This document shows, piece after piece, positions 11,627 to 18,410 of a stretch of DNA of 28,825 bases. Made by a program: the position numbers and the translations under genes. The stretch covers positions 1-28,825 of IMG/VR virus record IMGVR_UViG_3300037189_002319; one strand, written 5' to 3'. Numbering within the stretch: position 1 is the stretch's first letter; the number at the start of each line of letters is the position of its first letter. This DNA is from a virus. A model generated the notes under the pieces. The model made no database searches. It saw only the letters and a program-made list of their open reading frames with translations, and was not told the origin of the DNA.

Positions 11627-11632
11627 CAGTTG

Positions 11633-12145
11633 TTAAAACTTTGCTAAGAAAACTCCAACAACAGAATATTCATTATGGTCAACAATGTGGCTGAAAGACT
11701 CCAAGACTTCTTGTGTAGTCCAATCATCTTTAATATGTTCTTCATAAGGGTTGTTATGTTCATGACCCTGTGGACAATCAATAATAGGAATAGATATGAT
11801 TGCGTACCGTGCCTTTTTTGAAATCCTGTTCCACAACTCTAGGGCTTCTTCTTTGCTCATATGTTCTAGAATGTCTCCTAGAATAACCAAATCATAGTCC
11901 CAGTCTCCCCACTCACGAACATCCACGTTAAATACATTTTTATATTTATTTAATAATTCATATTCTTTAATATATGGTTCCCAAACCTCAATAGCATTTA
12001 GAAGTTTTGGAACAAAGTTATGCTTGCGGAAAAGCAATGAGTAAGTGCCAATGCCAGCACCAACATCTAAAACAGTTTGTGGATTGATTTTATTTTCAAT
12101 CCAATACATTGCAAGGTCTTTACCTTCTGGCATCGAACCTGGCAT
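11633..12145 (-). CDS. SAM-dependent methyltransferase, 170 aa
   Basis: Class I Rossmann methyltransferase. Motif I is VLDVGAGIGTYS (about residues 25-36), an acidic motif II region ends AIEVWEP, and YDLVILGDILEHMSKEEAL (about 84-102) is the motif IV/V region. ATG at 12145 overlaps the ThyX stop (TGATG). The substrate is not evident; adjacency to a glycosyltransferase and nucleotide genes suggests a small molecule or sugar, but this is inference. Shorter than DNA methyltransferases and lacking a DPPY-type motif. Confidence 0.8.
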   Translation of the reverse strand: MPGSMPEGKDLAMYWIENKINPQTVLDVGAGIGTYSLLFRKHNFVPKLLNAIEVWEPYIKEYELLNKYKNVFNVDVREWGDWDYDLVILGDILEHMSKEEALELWNRISKKARYAIISIPIIDCPQGHEHNNPYEEHIKDDWTTQEVLESFSHIVDHNEYSVVGVFLAKF

Positions 12146-12834
12146 CAGTTATGCAACGCCTTAAATGTTTCTGGGAATGCCTGATGTGCCAAATCCTTAA
12201 CAGCGATTGCATAGTCCTGGATTTCCTTCTGTGCATCATGCTCAAGCCTTTGGTCAAGGAATGTAAGAACACCCTGTAGAGATGTTGTCCATCGCCAGCG
12301 AACATACATACCATAAGCAGGTAGGAACAAACGTGCTAGTTCTGGTGCAATACCATCATCCATAGCCTCGTGATACCATGTAGTACCTTTAGCAATAATC
12401 TCTATTAGTTTATTTGTATATACATGACCAAGTGCATCATTGACTGGCTCTCCGCTACCCTGCTTGCTATTCTCAGGCTTGCTACGCCACTCGTCAACCT
12501 GTGGAACATAGAACTGTTCATCTTCCGTAATGTAACGACGTGAAGATTCATTCCAGCCATTCTGGTCGTCAACGTGTGTTGAACCTACAGCATACTTCCA
12601 CCACTGACGTGCCACAAACAATGGAGCATAAACTTCAAATGTTAGGGCAGCATGACGGAATGGTGAGGTGTGTCCCTCACGCAATAGAAACTTGATTAGT
12701 TTAGCATCACGGTCTTCAAATACGCCAGACTCTTTTGCATAAGATACACGAGCAGCATTTACAATTGAAAGGTCGTCTCCAAGCGTATCTACAAGACGCA
12801 CATAGCCTTCGTCAAGAACACTAATCTTATTCAT
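12145..12834 (-). CDS. thyX: Flavin-dependent thymidylate synthase ThyX, 229 aa
   Basis: Makes dTMP from dUMP using FAD, NAD(P)H and methylene-tetrahydrofolate. Family residues are seen in VNAARVSYAK (25-34), EGHTSPFRHAALTFEV (53-68), PLFVARQWWK (71-80) and NESSRRY (95-101). The usual RHRxxSxNExSxRY signature is changed: Lys-Tyr-Ala replaces Arg-His-Arg, and about eight extra residues sit before NESSRRY. ATG at 12834 is chosen for GGAG seven bases upstream; GTG 12840 and ATG 12837 are in frame. It pairs with the dCMP deaminase at 17692. Confidence 0.92.
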   Translation of the reverse strand: MNKISVLDEGYVRLVDTLGDDLSIVNAARVSYAKESGVFEDRDAKLIKFLLREGHTSPFRHAALTFEVYAPLFVARQWWKYAVGSTHVDDQNGWNESSRRYITEDEQFYVPQVDEWRSKPENSKQGSGEPVNDALGHVYTNKLIEIIAKGTTWYHEAMDDGIAPELARLFLPAYGMYVRWRWTTSLQGVLTFLDQRLEHDAQKEIQDYAIAVKDLAHQAFPETFKALHN

Positions 12835-13138
12835 CATCACTCTCCAGAATTGCTAATACGCTAACACTAAACATAGACAGGTAGTCTTCTCCCTCATGCT
12901 TAAATTTCATAACGCCACCTGGGTTATACATGACCTTGTCTCCAACCTTTACTTCCATTGGAACACGGACACCGCTACGCAGTTGTCTACCCTCGCCAAC
13001 TAGAACAACAGTGCCGATGTTCTTTGAGTCTTCATCATCACTATTGGACATTATTAATAGTCCACTTGATGATTTTTCTGGTTCGTTAGTTTTCTTTTCT
13101 TTTTTAATAATGATAATATCTTCTGGTGCTTTTAGCAT
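12827..13138 (-). CDS. GroES-like co-chaperonin, 103 aa
   Basis: Cpn10 fold: an N-terminal strand (MLKAPEDIIIIKK), a mobile-loop-like insert (about residues 14-32, Ser/Glu/Asp-rich with SSGLLIM), then GTVVLVGEGRQLRSG (42-56), VKVGDKVMYNPGG (64-76) and a final strand VSVLAIL. The order and length match GroES and the phage counterparts T4 gp31 and RB49 CocO. It could replace host GroES to fold capsid or other phage proteins with host GroEL. ATG at 13138 with AAAGGAG upstream; it overlaps ThyX. Confidence 0.8.
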   Translation of the reverse strand: MLKAPEDIIIIKKEKKTNEPEKSSSGLLIMSNSDDEDSKNIGTVVLVGEGRQLRSGVRVPMEVKVGDKVMYNPGGVMKFKHEGEDYLSMFSVSVLAILESDDE

Positions 13139-13141
13139 TAT

Positions 13142-13720
13142 TTACTCCTTTTCGAATGCTAGACGTGTAATTTCTTCTGATGCAAGTAGAACAGCGATAG
13201 GGGCAGCAGCAGTAATAGCCACACCAATCCAGCCACGATAGTCTGTGACATTGCCATTCCAATAGTTTAGCGTATGTGCTACGTTAGCAACAACTGACAT
13301 AGCAGCAAAGCCAGTTAGTCCTGCTAATGTTCGCCATGTACTTTCTCCACGAGCCTTAAACACCACAAGTGAAATGGTATAGGCAAGAATAGCAGCATCA
13401 ATAAAGAATGCTGGTAGCCATTGTAGGATTGTTGGTAGTCCTGTCCATGCAGATACCTCATAGATACCACTGAATGAAACCACGAATGATGAAATCATGA
13501 GGATGGTCACAAGTGCAACTGCTGTATATAGAACAGGCAGGGCATCTGGATTGATACGCTTAGACTTCTTTACTACCACTGGTGCTTCAACCACCATACT
13601 TGGAACTTTAGTAAAATTATCTACTGTATTCTTACTAATATCAGTATTAATTGTTTCTGGGAATTCAACTGGCTTATTGAAGTTACCGCCAGAGATATCC
13701 CATTCTGTTGGATTGCTCAT
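13142..13720 (-). CDS. DUF2637-type membrane protein, 192 aa
   Basis: A soluble N-terminal 50 residues precede four transmembrane segments at about 62-84, 98-118, 128-147 and 160-180. The spacing and phrases such as WLPAFFIDAAILAYT and VVANVAHTLNYW match actinobacterial DUF2637 proteins, often found beside plasmid transfer or replication genes. Leaderless ATG at 13720, six bases after TATACT. Role unknown. Confidence 0.75.
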   Translation of the reverse strand: MSNPTEWDISGGNFNKPVEFPETINTDISKNTVDNFTKVPSMVVEAPVVVKKSKRINPDALPVLYTAVALVTILMISSFVVSFSGIYEVSAWTGLPTILQWLPAFFIDAAILAYTISLVVFKARGESTWRTLAGLTGFAAMSVVANVAHTLNYWNGNVTDYRGWIGVAITAAAPIAVLLASEEITRLAFEKE

Positions 13721-13726
13721 ATATCT

Positions 13727-13757
13727 AGTATACCTTATTTATCCCAGTCACCGTCAA
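13727..13757 (-). promoter_or_regulatory. Leftward promoter with TATACT and TTGACG
   Basis: Minus-strand TATACT (13732-13727) is six bases before ATG 13720. TTGACG (13757-13752) lies 19 bases upstream of the -10, inside the preceding gene. Confidence 0.5.
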
Positions 13758-14022
13758 TAACCAACATTGCAATTAAAGCATAGTTAGCCATGTCAATGAA
13801 TGAGTCACGAAGACTTTCGTTCTCTGGTGTTGCTCCAGAATCAATAAGATTGTTAATTCTAGCCAACTTATCGTGCATACGGACACGCAAACCATTTAGT
13901 GGACCACCTGGACTACCAGAAATATTCTTTGGTCCATAGTCTTTGTGCTTACGAATAAGCAACTCTTCTGCTTCTGCATATGTTTTGGCTACCGCCTGTG
14001 TAAATTCTTTACTGATTTCCAT
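13735..14022 (-). CDS. DUF1599 / Nmad1-like protein, 95 aa
   Basis: Matches the DUF1599 pattern: KHKDYGPKNI (residues 25-34), GLRVRMHDKLARINNL (48-63), ESLRDSFIDMANYALIAM (about 69-86). Pfam names the family 'nucleotide modification associated domain 1' from its linkage with modified-base synthesis in phages. Enzymatic activity is not established by sequence. ATG at 14022 overlaps the previous stop (TAATG). It lies in the ThyX operon, consistent with pyrimidine metabolism. Confidence 0.8.
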   Translation of the reverse strand: MEISKEFTQAVAKTYAEAEELLIRKHKDYGPKNISGSPGGPLNGLRVRMHDKLARINNLIDSGATPENESLRDSFIDMANYALIAMLVIDGDWDK

Positions 14023-14192
14023 TAGTACTCCTCGTGTTCTACTCCGTGCTTGCTATCCACATACTTGTGAATCTTGCGAAGCGTTCTAGCCTTTGTGAAT
14101 CCATATACGACAAGTGCGAATACGGCATTCCAAAAGAATTCTGCAATTATATGGTCTATTCCAAAGACCACGTCAAATAGACTGTGTTCCAT
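14022..14192 (-). CDS. Single-pass membrane protein, 56 aa
   Basis: ATG at 14192 opens the leftward operon after a consensus promoter. A hydrophobic stretch (about residues 17-33, EFFWNAVFALVVYGF) is followed by a basic helix (TKARTLRKIHKY), suggesting an inward-facing positive tail. TAATG couples it to the next gene. Not recognised. Confidence 0.65.
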   Translation of the reverse strand: MEHSLFDVVFGIDHIIAEFFWNAVFALVVYGFTKARTLRKIHKYVDSKHGVEHEEY

Positions 14193-14216
14193 TATGCTCC
14201 AATGTTTTATATGTCT

Positions 14217-14245
14217 ATTTTACAGGAAAGGTACTTGATTGTCAA
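14217..14245 (-). promoter_or_regulatory. Leftward promoter TTGACA-N17-TAAAAT
   Basis: Minus-strand TTGACA is 14245-14240 and TAAAAT 14222-14217. The spacer ends TTTCCTG. It drives 14192 and downstream genes. Confidence 0.75.
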
Positions 14246-14248
14246 GCA

Positions 14249-14848
14249 TTACTTCTTGCGTAGAGAACTTAATTTGTGACCAACGACAGTATCGGTTGGC
14301 TTTCCATCTTGGTATACACGAATAGCAGCAGCAGGGTCTTCTGGTGTACCAGTAATTGTGAATGATGAATCTGGAACATTATATTTTCCATTACGAACAA
14401 TCTTAATAATTTTACCTGTTGCGTTACCGCCAGAAGAACCCCAAGTGACCATGTCACCAACGCCTACACCCTTAAGCATAATTGTTTCATCTCTGGAATA
14501 ATCTCTACCAAAGTCAGCAAAGATTTCTTTGTCCATTGCACGGTTTACGATAGCACGACTCCAAGAGAATCCAGCGTCTCCACCCCATGCAAGCCACATA
14601 ATGTATCCATTAGATGGGTTAGCCTGGTTGCCCCAGTCCTTGCCCTTCTTGTCTACTTCGTGACGAGAGAAGAATGAATACATACGCTTAACAGTATCAA
14701 GACTGAGAGATTCTCCAGATGCAAGTTGGTGAGCACGAGTCCAGCCTACGTTAGTTCCAGCACCATTAGCCTTGCCATCTTCCTTAAACTTAATAGCCTT
14801 ACGAGCAGCAGCAGCCATTGCTCCTGTTGGTTTATATGTATCAGCCAA
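14249..14848 (-). CDS. Phage protein with C-terminal TUDOR-like domain, 199 aa
   Basis: The N-terminal 95 residues (MADTYKPTGAMAAAARKAI, then TRAHQLASGESLSLDTVKRM and GGDAGFSW) are a domain found in phage head-assembly-associated and other actinophage proteins. The C-terminal part (about 128-199, VGDMVTWGSSGGNATGKII and AAIRVYQDGKPTDTVVGHKL) matches the hypervirulence-associated TUDOR domain (DUF2945). TTG start at 14848 is 11 bases after AAGGAG; ATG at codon 11 is an alternative. Precise role unknown. Confidence 0.7.
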   Translation of the reverse strand: MADTYKPTGAMAAAARKAIKFKEDGKANGAGTNVGWTRAHQLASGESLSLDTVKRMYSFFSRHEVDKKGKDWGNQANPSNGYIMWLAWGGDAGFSWSRAIVNRAMDKEIFADFGRDYSRDETIMLKGVGVGDMVTWGSSGGNATGKIIKIVRNGKYNVPDSSFTITGTPEDPAAAIRVYQDGKPTDTVVGHKLSSLRKK

Positions 14849-15260
14849 TTTTATTCACACTCCTTGGGTCAAATGCACCAGACCATAATGACTTCTGTGC
14901 CATCTCATAGCCTGTAGCGTCTTCCTGTGCCTCTTGCTCAGGTGTTTCATTCAGTTCATCCTCTGGAATTACCCAAAGTTTGCAAAGACCTTCTTCGTCA
15001 ATGCTTCCTTCTACTACCACACACTGTGCAGCCTCTTCGTTGTAGAAGATACAATTTTTACACATTACGCCCTCAGACTTAAATGGGTTCTTGCTACCAT
15101 CAAAATAGTGAGCACCATCTTTTTCAGAGCCTTGATTAAACATACCAAACTTAAGAACAATCTCAGCAGTATTTTCTGCCATCTCTTGTTGTCTTTCAGA
15201 CAATGATTCCCATTCAAACAATTCGTCTTCTGTTGGGTCCATAGTTAATTCATTATCCAT
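14841..15260 (-). CDS. Cys-rich protein, possibly metal or Fe-S binding, 139 aa
   Basis: The central region has VMCKNCIFYNEEAAQC (about residues 65-80) then GLCKLWVIPE, a four-Cys pattern seen in small actinophage proteins near head genes and reminiscent of high-potential iron-sulfur proteins. Both ends are acidic. ATG at 15260 overlaps the preceding stop (TAATG), coupling it to the 15260-15628 gene. No function known. Confidence 0.7.
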   Translation of the reverse strand: MDNELTMDPTEDELFEWESLSERQQEMAENTAEIVLKFGMFNQGSEKDGAHYFDGSKNPFKSEGVMCKNCIFYNEEAAQCVVVEGSIDEEGLCKLWVIPEDELNETPEQEAQEDATGYEMAQKSLWSGAFDPRSVNKIG

Positions 15261-15628
15261 TACGATACCCCCATGCTTCCGCCAGGTCCACCAGATGAAA
15301 ATGCTCCAGAAGCATCATTACCATCGCCACCGCTAACACGCTTACGCTTAGGCTTACGAATAACGCCCTTGCTTCTACGAGCAGCGGTAAGGCTCGTAGG
15401 ATATTTAATTCCTACTCCTGGATAGGTTGGATTTGCAGTTGATGAAGGATTTACTGCATTAGGACCGTCAGCCTTATTTGCGTCTGGCTCATTAATGTGA
15501 AGAGCAGCCAATTGTTTTCCAGCATCTTTTGCTGTTGGGTGGCATCCCATTACCTCACCAGTCGCAGTTTTAACTACAGGATATCCTGAGCAACCGTGAG
15601 TTCCTTTTTCTCCGAGTGAATATGGCAT
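15260..15628 (-). CDS. Phage protein with GCxG/GCHPT motif and disordered tail, 122 aa
   Basis: ATG at 15628 overlaps the Dps-like stop (TAATG) and has GGAG upstream; a longer in-frame extension to 15673 is less likely. The first 45 residues contain GTHGCSGYPVVK and GEVMGCHPTAKDAGKQLAAL, a domain common in actinophage proteins. The remaining part is Pro/Gly/Ser/Asn-rich with a basic patch (RRSKGVIRKPKRKR), probably disordered. Role unknown. Confidence 0.7.
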   Translation of the reverse strand: MPYSLGEKGTHGCSGYPVVKTATGEVMGCHPTAKDAGKQLAALHINEPDANKADGPNAVNPSSTANPTYPGVGIKYPTSLTAARRSKGVIRKPKRKRVSGGDGNDASGAFSSGGPGGSMGVS

Positions 15629-16083
15629 TAGTCTCCAATTGGCTTTAGCGAAGCCTTTAGTTGCCAGTTCCATTTCTGTAGGGCTGTCTGGCGGTCTGCA
15701 AAGAAGTTAGCAAGACCATTCTGTTTGGTCTGTGTTGCTAGGTCAAAGCCAACACCATAACTGGCAATAGCAATATCGAATGAAGCAACAAGGTCAGCAA
15801 TCATATTCATTGGGTCAGAAGATACTTCTGTTTCTGGGATTGTTGATAGTTCTGCAAAGCGTGAAAGTTTGAATGGAGCATAGGCATTTACATCAACCAT
15901 GCGAATCCACTCAGCAAAAGTGTCGATAGCACCATCTAGGTCTTCATAGATGTCGCCTAGTTTATCGTGCCATTGTGGGAAATCATCACCCTCTACGTTC
16001 CAGTGGTAGCCATGTGCCTTAAATTTAAGGGCTACTGCGTCTGCTGTGCAAGACTTGAGTAGAGTAATCAGTTGTTCATTCAT
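15628..16083 (-). CDS. dps: Dps/ferritin-like protein, 151 aa
   Basis: A four-helix ferritin-like protein. Helix A/B has KFKAHGYHWNVEGDDFPQWH (residues 21-40), then DKLGDIYEDLDGAIDTFAEWI (41-61), carrying the Dps ferroxidase His, Asp and Glu set at the subunit interface. A final helix is near 125-145. Dps proteins oxidise Fe(II) and bind or protect DNA. The Lys-rich N-terminal tail of many Dps proteins is absent, so direct DNA binding is uncertain. Leaderless start at 16083, seven bases after TATAAT; first gene of the 16083-14249 operon. Confidence 0.85.
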   Translation of the reverse strand: MNEQLITLLKSCTADAVALKFKAHGYHWNVEGDDFPQWHDKLGDIYEDLDGAIDTFAEWIRMVDVNAYAPFKLSRFAELSTIPETEVSSDPMNMIADLVASFDIAIASYGVGFDLATQTKQNGLANFFADRQTALQKWNWQLKASLKPIGD

Positions 16084-16090
16084 ACCTACT

Positions 16091-16096
16091 ATTATA
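16091..16096 (-). promoter_or_regulatory. -10 box for the Dps-like gene
   Basis: Minus-strand TATAAT (16096-16091) lies seven bases before the start. No good -35 is visible; the expected position overlaps the terminator of the upstream operon. Confidence 0.55.
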
Positions 16097-16114
16097 ACAT
16101 GTTTATAAACGAAA

Positions 16115-16140
16115 AGGGGCAATACCGAAGTATTACCCCT
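16115..16140 (-). terminator. Rho-independent terminator with TTCG tetraloop
   Basis: On the minus strand AGGGGTAATAC pairs over 11 positions with GTATTGCCCCT around TTCG, then TTTTCGTTT follows. It ends the 18798-16155 operon. Confidence 0.9.
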
Positions 16141-16154
16141 AATCATTATTTAAA

Positions 16155-16499
16155 TTACTTCTTTGGAGCAGCCTTCTTTGGGCTTACTGCTTGCTTTGCC
16201 TTGGCATCTGCAGCAACTGCCTTGATTACCTTGTCGATGGCTTCCTTGTTTTTCTCAAGGTATTCCTTTGGAATTACTGTTTCACCCTTTGGTAGGCGAG
16301 CAAGTACAACCTGCTCTGCTACACGACCGAAAGCAGGGTCCTTTGGATTGATGTAGCGAATTGCTACTGGCAGTAGACCTGCTGCTAGAGCCGATAGCAA
16401 CTGAACTGGGTCAGTTACACCTGCTAGATATAGGGCTACTGCTGCTGATAGAACACTTCGTGCATATGATGCAAGTGCTGCTTTTAGTTTTGCGTTCAT
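16155..16499 (-). CDS. Small membrane protein, holin candidate, 114 aa
   Basis: Two hydrophobic segments (about residues 12-27, SYARSVLSAAVALYLA, and 33-48, LLSALAAGLLPVAIRY) precede a Lys/Ala-rich tail ending AAPKK. Small size, two membrane segments and a charged C-terminus fit actinophage holins. It is not next to the endolysin, so holin status is a guess. ATG at 16499 with AAGGAG upstream; terminator at 16140. Confidence 0.6.
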   Translation of the reverse strand: MNAKLKAALASYARSVLSAAVALYLAGVTDPVQLLSALAAGLLPVAIRYINPKDPAFGRVAEQVVLARLPKGETVIPKEYLEKNKEAIDKVIKAVAADAKAKQAVSPKKAAPKK

Positions 16500-16519
16500 T
16501 TATTTCTCCTTGTTAATGC

Positions 16520-16960
16520 CTAGTTATTAGGCGTTTGGTTTTCCTGTGGCAATACTTCTTTTAGTTTGTCGTATGCTTTGGAAATTTTTTCTAGTGCTTC
16601 TGTGTGGGCTGTTTCACCTAGTACTGTACCATATGTTTTAGCCCACTCAAGCGTTGGTGCTATAGCACCATCAAATTCTGACAGTGCTGATTGCACCTCT
16701 TCGATATACTGGAAAGCCCAGTCACGAGAGTCTGATACAAACTTTAGAAATCCATCAGTCTGTTCCAGTTTAGCATTTTCGATATCTTGATACATTTGTT
16801 CTACCTTTTTTTGCAATAGCATCTTGTCTGCCATTGCTTGCATATATAGGTCAGACAAAGCCTTGAACAATGTCCTAATTTTAAAGAATCTATAAACAAG
16901 ATAAATAACCATTGAAAGCAATAATGCAACAATGATTGAATCAACCCAAGATAAAATCAT
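16520..16960 (-). CDS. Membrane-anchored coiled-coil protein, 146 aa
   Basis: Residues 7-24 (SIIVALLLSMVIYLVYRF) form one transmembrane segment followed by a basic KIRTLFK, then a long helical domain with heptad spacing (about 35-130). A segment YIEEVQSALSEFDGAIA resembles YIKDVKKALEDNGAIV of the next gene (16966), so they may be related. No function recognised. Confidence 0.65.
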   Translation of the reverse strand: MILSWVDSIIVALLLSMVIYLVYRFFKIRTLFKALSDLYMQAMADKMLLQKKVEQMYQDIENAKLEQTDGFLKFVSDSRDWAFQYIEEVQSALSEFDGAIAPTLEWAKTYGTVLGETAHTEALEKISKAYDKLKEVLPQENQTPNN

Positions 16961-16965
16961 TTGTC

Positions 16966-17199
16966 TTAGTCCTTCAATGCTTCACGAACAATATAAACAA
17001 TAGCCCCATTGTCTTCTAATGCTTTCTTTACATCCTTGATGTACTGAACAGCATCGTCAACTTGATGGTCAAGAAGACTCTCAATGTCCTCTGGGTCAAT
17101 TTGAATAGTTAGAAAGTCATTAGCATCTAGGATGGTTACACCAAAGTTTTCTGGTGGAACGATTGCCTTGAATGCCGTTGCCATTTCAACAGTATACAT
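16966..17199 (-). CDS. Hypothetical protein, 77 aa
   Basis: ATG at 17199 after AAGGAATAAA. The product is alpha/beta (MYTVEMATAFKAIV, then DAVQYIKDVKKALEDNGAIV at about 48-67). Its C-terminal half resembles part of the 16520 product. No family recognised. Confidence 0.65.
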   Translation of the reverse strand: MYTVEMATAFKAIVPPENFGVTILDANDFLTIQIDPEDIESLLDHQVDDAVQYIKDVKKALEDNGAIVYIVREALKD

Positions 17200-17200
17200 T

Positions 17201-17491
17201 TTATTCCTTATCTATTGTTAAATCAGACCAGGTGTCAGCCCAGGCTTGTTTTGATTTGTGTCTATTAAATTCTCTAGATATCTTTCCGTTATCCAGATAG
17301 ACTCCGCCCCATACACCTGTCTGTTTAGTTGATACCCCAACTGCGAAACATTGTCGCATAACAGGACAGGTAGAACAGAACTCATCTATATCTTTCCTTA
17401 ACTCAACGTCTTCTTCGTAGTCGTCAAAGAAAAGATTTGTGTCCCAACCATTACATTTGGCAGAATCTCTCCAATTTTTGTCATTTGGCAT
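17201..17491 (-). CDS. WhiB-type Fe-S transcription regulator, 96 aa
   Basis: Four cysteines bind a [4Fe-4S] cluster: C13, C39, C42 and C48, followed by the turn GVWGG (59-63) and a basic helix ending in SREFNRHKSK. WhiB-like (Wbl) proteins are restricted to Actinobacteria and their phages, where they bind sigma factor region 4 and change promoter choice; some phage versions, such as TM4 WhiB, act against the host. ATG at 17491 overlaps the previous gene. It is the strongest host-lineage marker and a candidate regulator of the repeated promoters. Confidence 0.92.
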   Translation of the reverse strand: MPNDKNWRDSAKCNGWDTNLFFDDYEEDVELRKDIDEFCSTCPVMRQCFAVGVSTKQTGVWGGVYLDNGKISREFNRHKSKQAWADTWSDLTIDKE

Positions 17492-17702
17492 TCTTCTTCA
17501 CCAACTTGGTTGGAATATCCCAACCGCTTTCGGTAATGTCAAAACGATTGACAGTGTGCCACTCATGCTTGATGAATGCTGCGTTTGGCTGCATCCATGC
17601 TGTTTGCGACTTCTTCGCCTCTAGCACAGTCCAACCATCCCATGATAGTGACTCATTGTTATCTACAATGGTCTCCATCTCTTCTAGTGATTTAATTAAC
17701 AT
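17481..17702 (-). CDS. Hypothetical protein, 73 aa
   Basis: ATG at 17702 with GGAG five bases upstream is preferred over the GTG at 17708. The product begins with a helix (LIKSLEEMETIVDN) then a Trp-rich stretch (SWDGWTVLEAKK, AAFIKHEWHTVNRFDI) and a basic end. Overlaps both neighbours by 11 bases. Not recognised. Confidence 0.65.
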   Translation of the reverse strand: MLIKSLEEMETIVDNNESLSWDGWTVLEAKKSQTAWMQPNAAFIKHEWHTVNRFDITESGWDIPTKLVKKNAK

Positions 17703-18060
17703 AATCACTCCCTGTATAGATTACTTTTTTGATTTGGGTCTCCTGAATGACCACGTTACATCGGTCACAGGGCTTGCTGTAGCGGTCTTCACCAAAGCGA
17801 TTAACTCTGGCAACATAAAGGACAGCACCCTTTACGTTCCATCCTGCATCCCTTATTGCATCAATCTCAGCATGTACAGAACAATGCTGCTTGATGTGTT
17901 CAGGTGATACAAAATCTGGATGGTTCCTATCCTTGTTAAAGCCAGTACCAATTACGCTACCGCCCTTAACAACAACTGCTCCATGCTTTTGCTTGGCATC
18001 AGATTTCTTTGCAAGATATCTAGCAACCGAAAGAAAAGCATTCTCTCTTTTACTCAACAT
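17692..18060 (-). CDS. Deoxycytidylate (dCMP) deaminase-like enzyme, 122 aa
   Basis: Zinc cytidine-deaminase fold. CSVHAEIDAI (residues 60-69) gives His63 and catalytic Glu65, and PCDRC (97-101) gives Cys98 and Cys101 as zinc ligands. GAVVVKGGSVIGTGFNK (27-43) is the nucleotide-binding strand region. Length is near small phage dCMP deaminases. The reaction makes dUMP, substrate for the ThyX at 12145-12834. Exact specificity (dCMP versus another cytidine) cannot be told by eye. Confidence 0.85.
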   Translation of the reverse strand: MLSKRENAFLSVARYLAKKSDAKQKHGAVVVKGGSVIGTGFNKDRNHPDFVSPEHIKQHCSVHAEIDAIRDAGWNVKGAVLYVARVNRFGEDRYSKPCDRCNVVIQETQIKKVIYTGSDYVN

Positions 18061-18410
18061 TAGTAGCGGTATACTCCGACTTCAACATCTTTGGCTTCAG
18101 CCAGGTCAACCAGTTCAGATAGAGACTCTTTTGGCTTACTAAAAAATAGAAAGTAATTAACCTTATTAATGTTATCTTTAATCCATGTAGGAGGAATTTT
18201 AACAAGTTTAATCTTTACATTGCGAGCCTTGAGGCTACGTTCACTAATATTTGTAAACTCTAATGCATAACGATTAATGTTGAGTGGACCAGCAGACATA
18301 ATTGTAAACTCTGTATCACTCTCTGGTAGGCTACGCAGAGCGTTACCAATACCCCTAAGAAAAACTTCATACTCATTGAAGTTCTTAGTTCCCTGAATTG
18401 CCACTATCAT
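18060..18410 (-). CDS. SLOG-like (DUF2493-type) protein, 116 aa
   Basis: MIVAIQGTKNFNEYEVFLRG (residues 1-20) resembles the strand-turn-helix that opens DUF2493/LOG Rossmannoid proteins, and IMSAGPLNINRYALEF (37-52) occupies the place of the nucleotide-binding loop. SLOG proteins bind or cleave nucleotides and often occur in conflict systems. ATG at 18410 overlaps the upstream membrane-protein gene by 26 bases. Assignment is by pattern only and catalytic residues are not certain. Confidence 0.5.
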   Translation of the reverse strand: MIVAIQGTKNFNEYEVFLRGIGNALRSLPESDTEFTIMSAGPLNINRYALEFTNISERSLKARNVKIKLVKIPPTWIKDNINKVNYFLFFSKPKESLSELVDLAEAKDVEVGVYRY

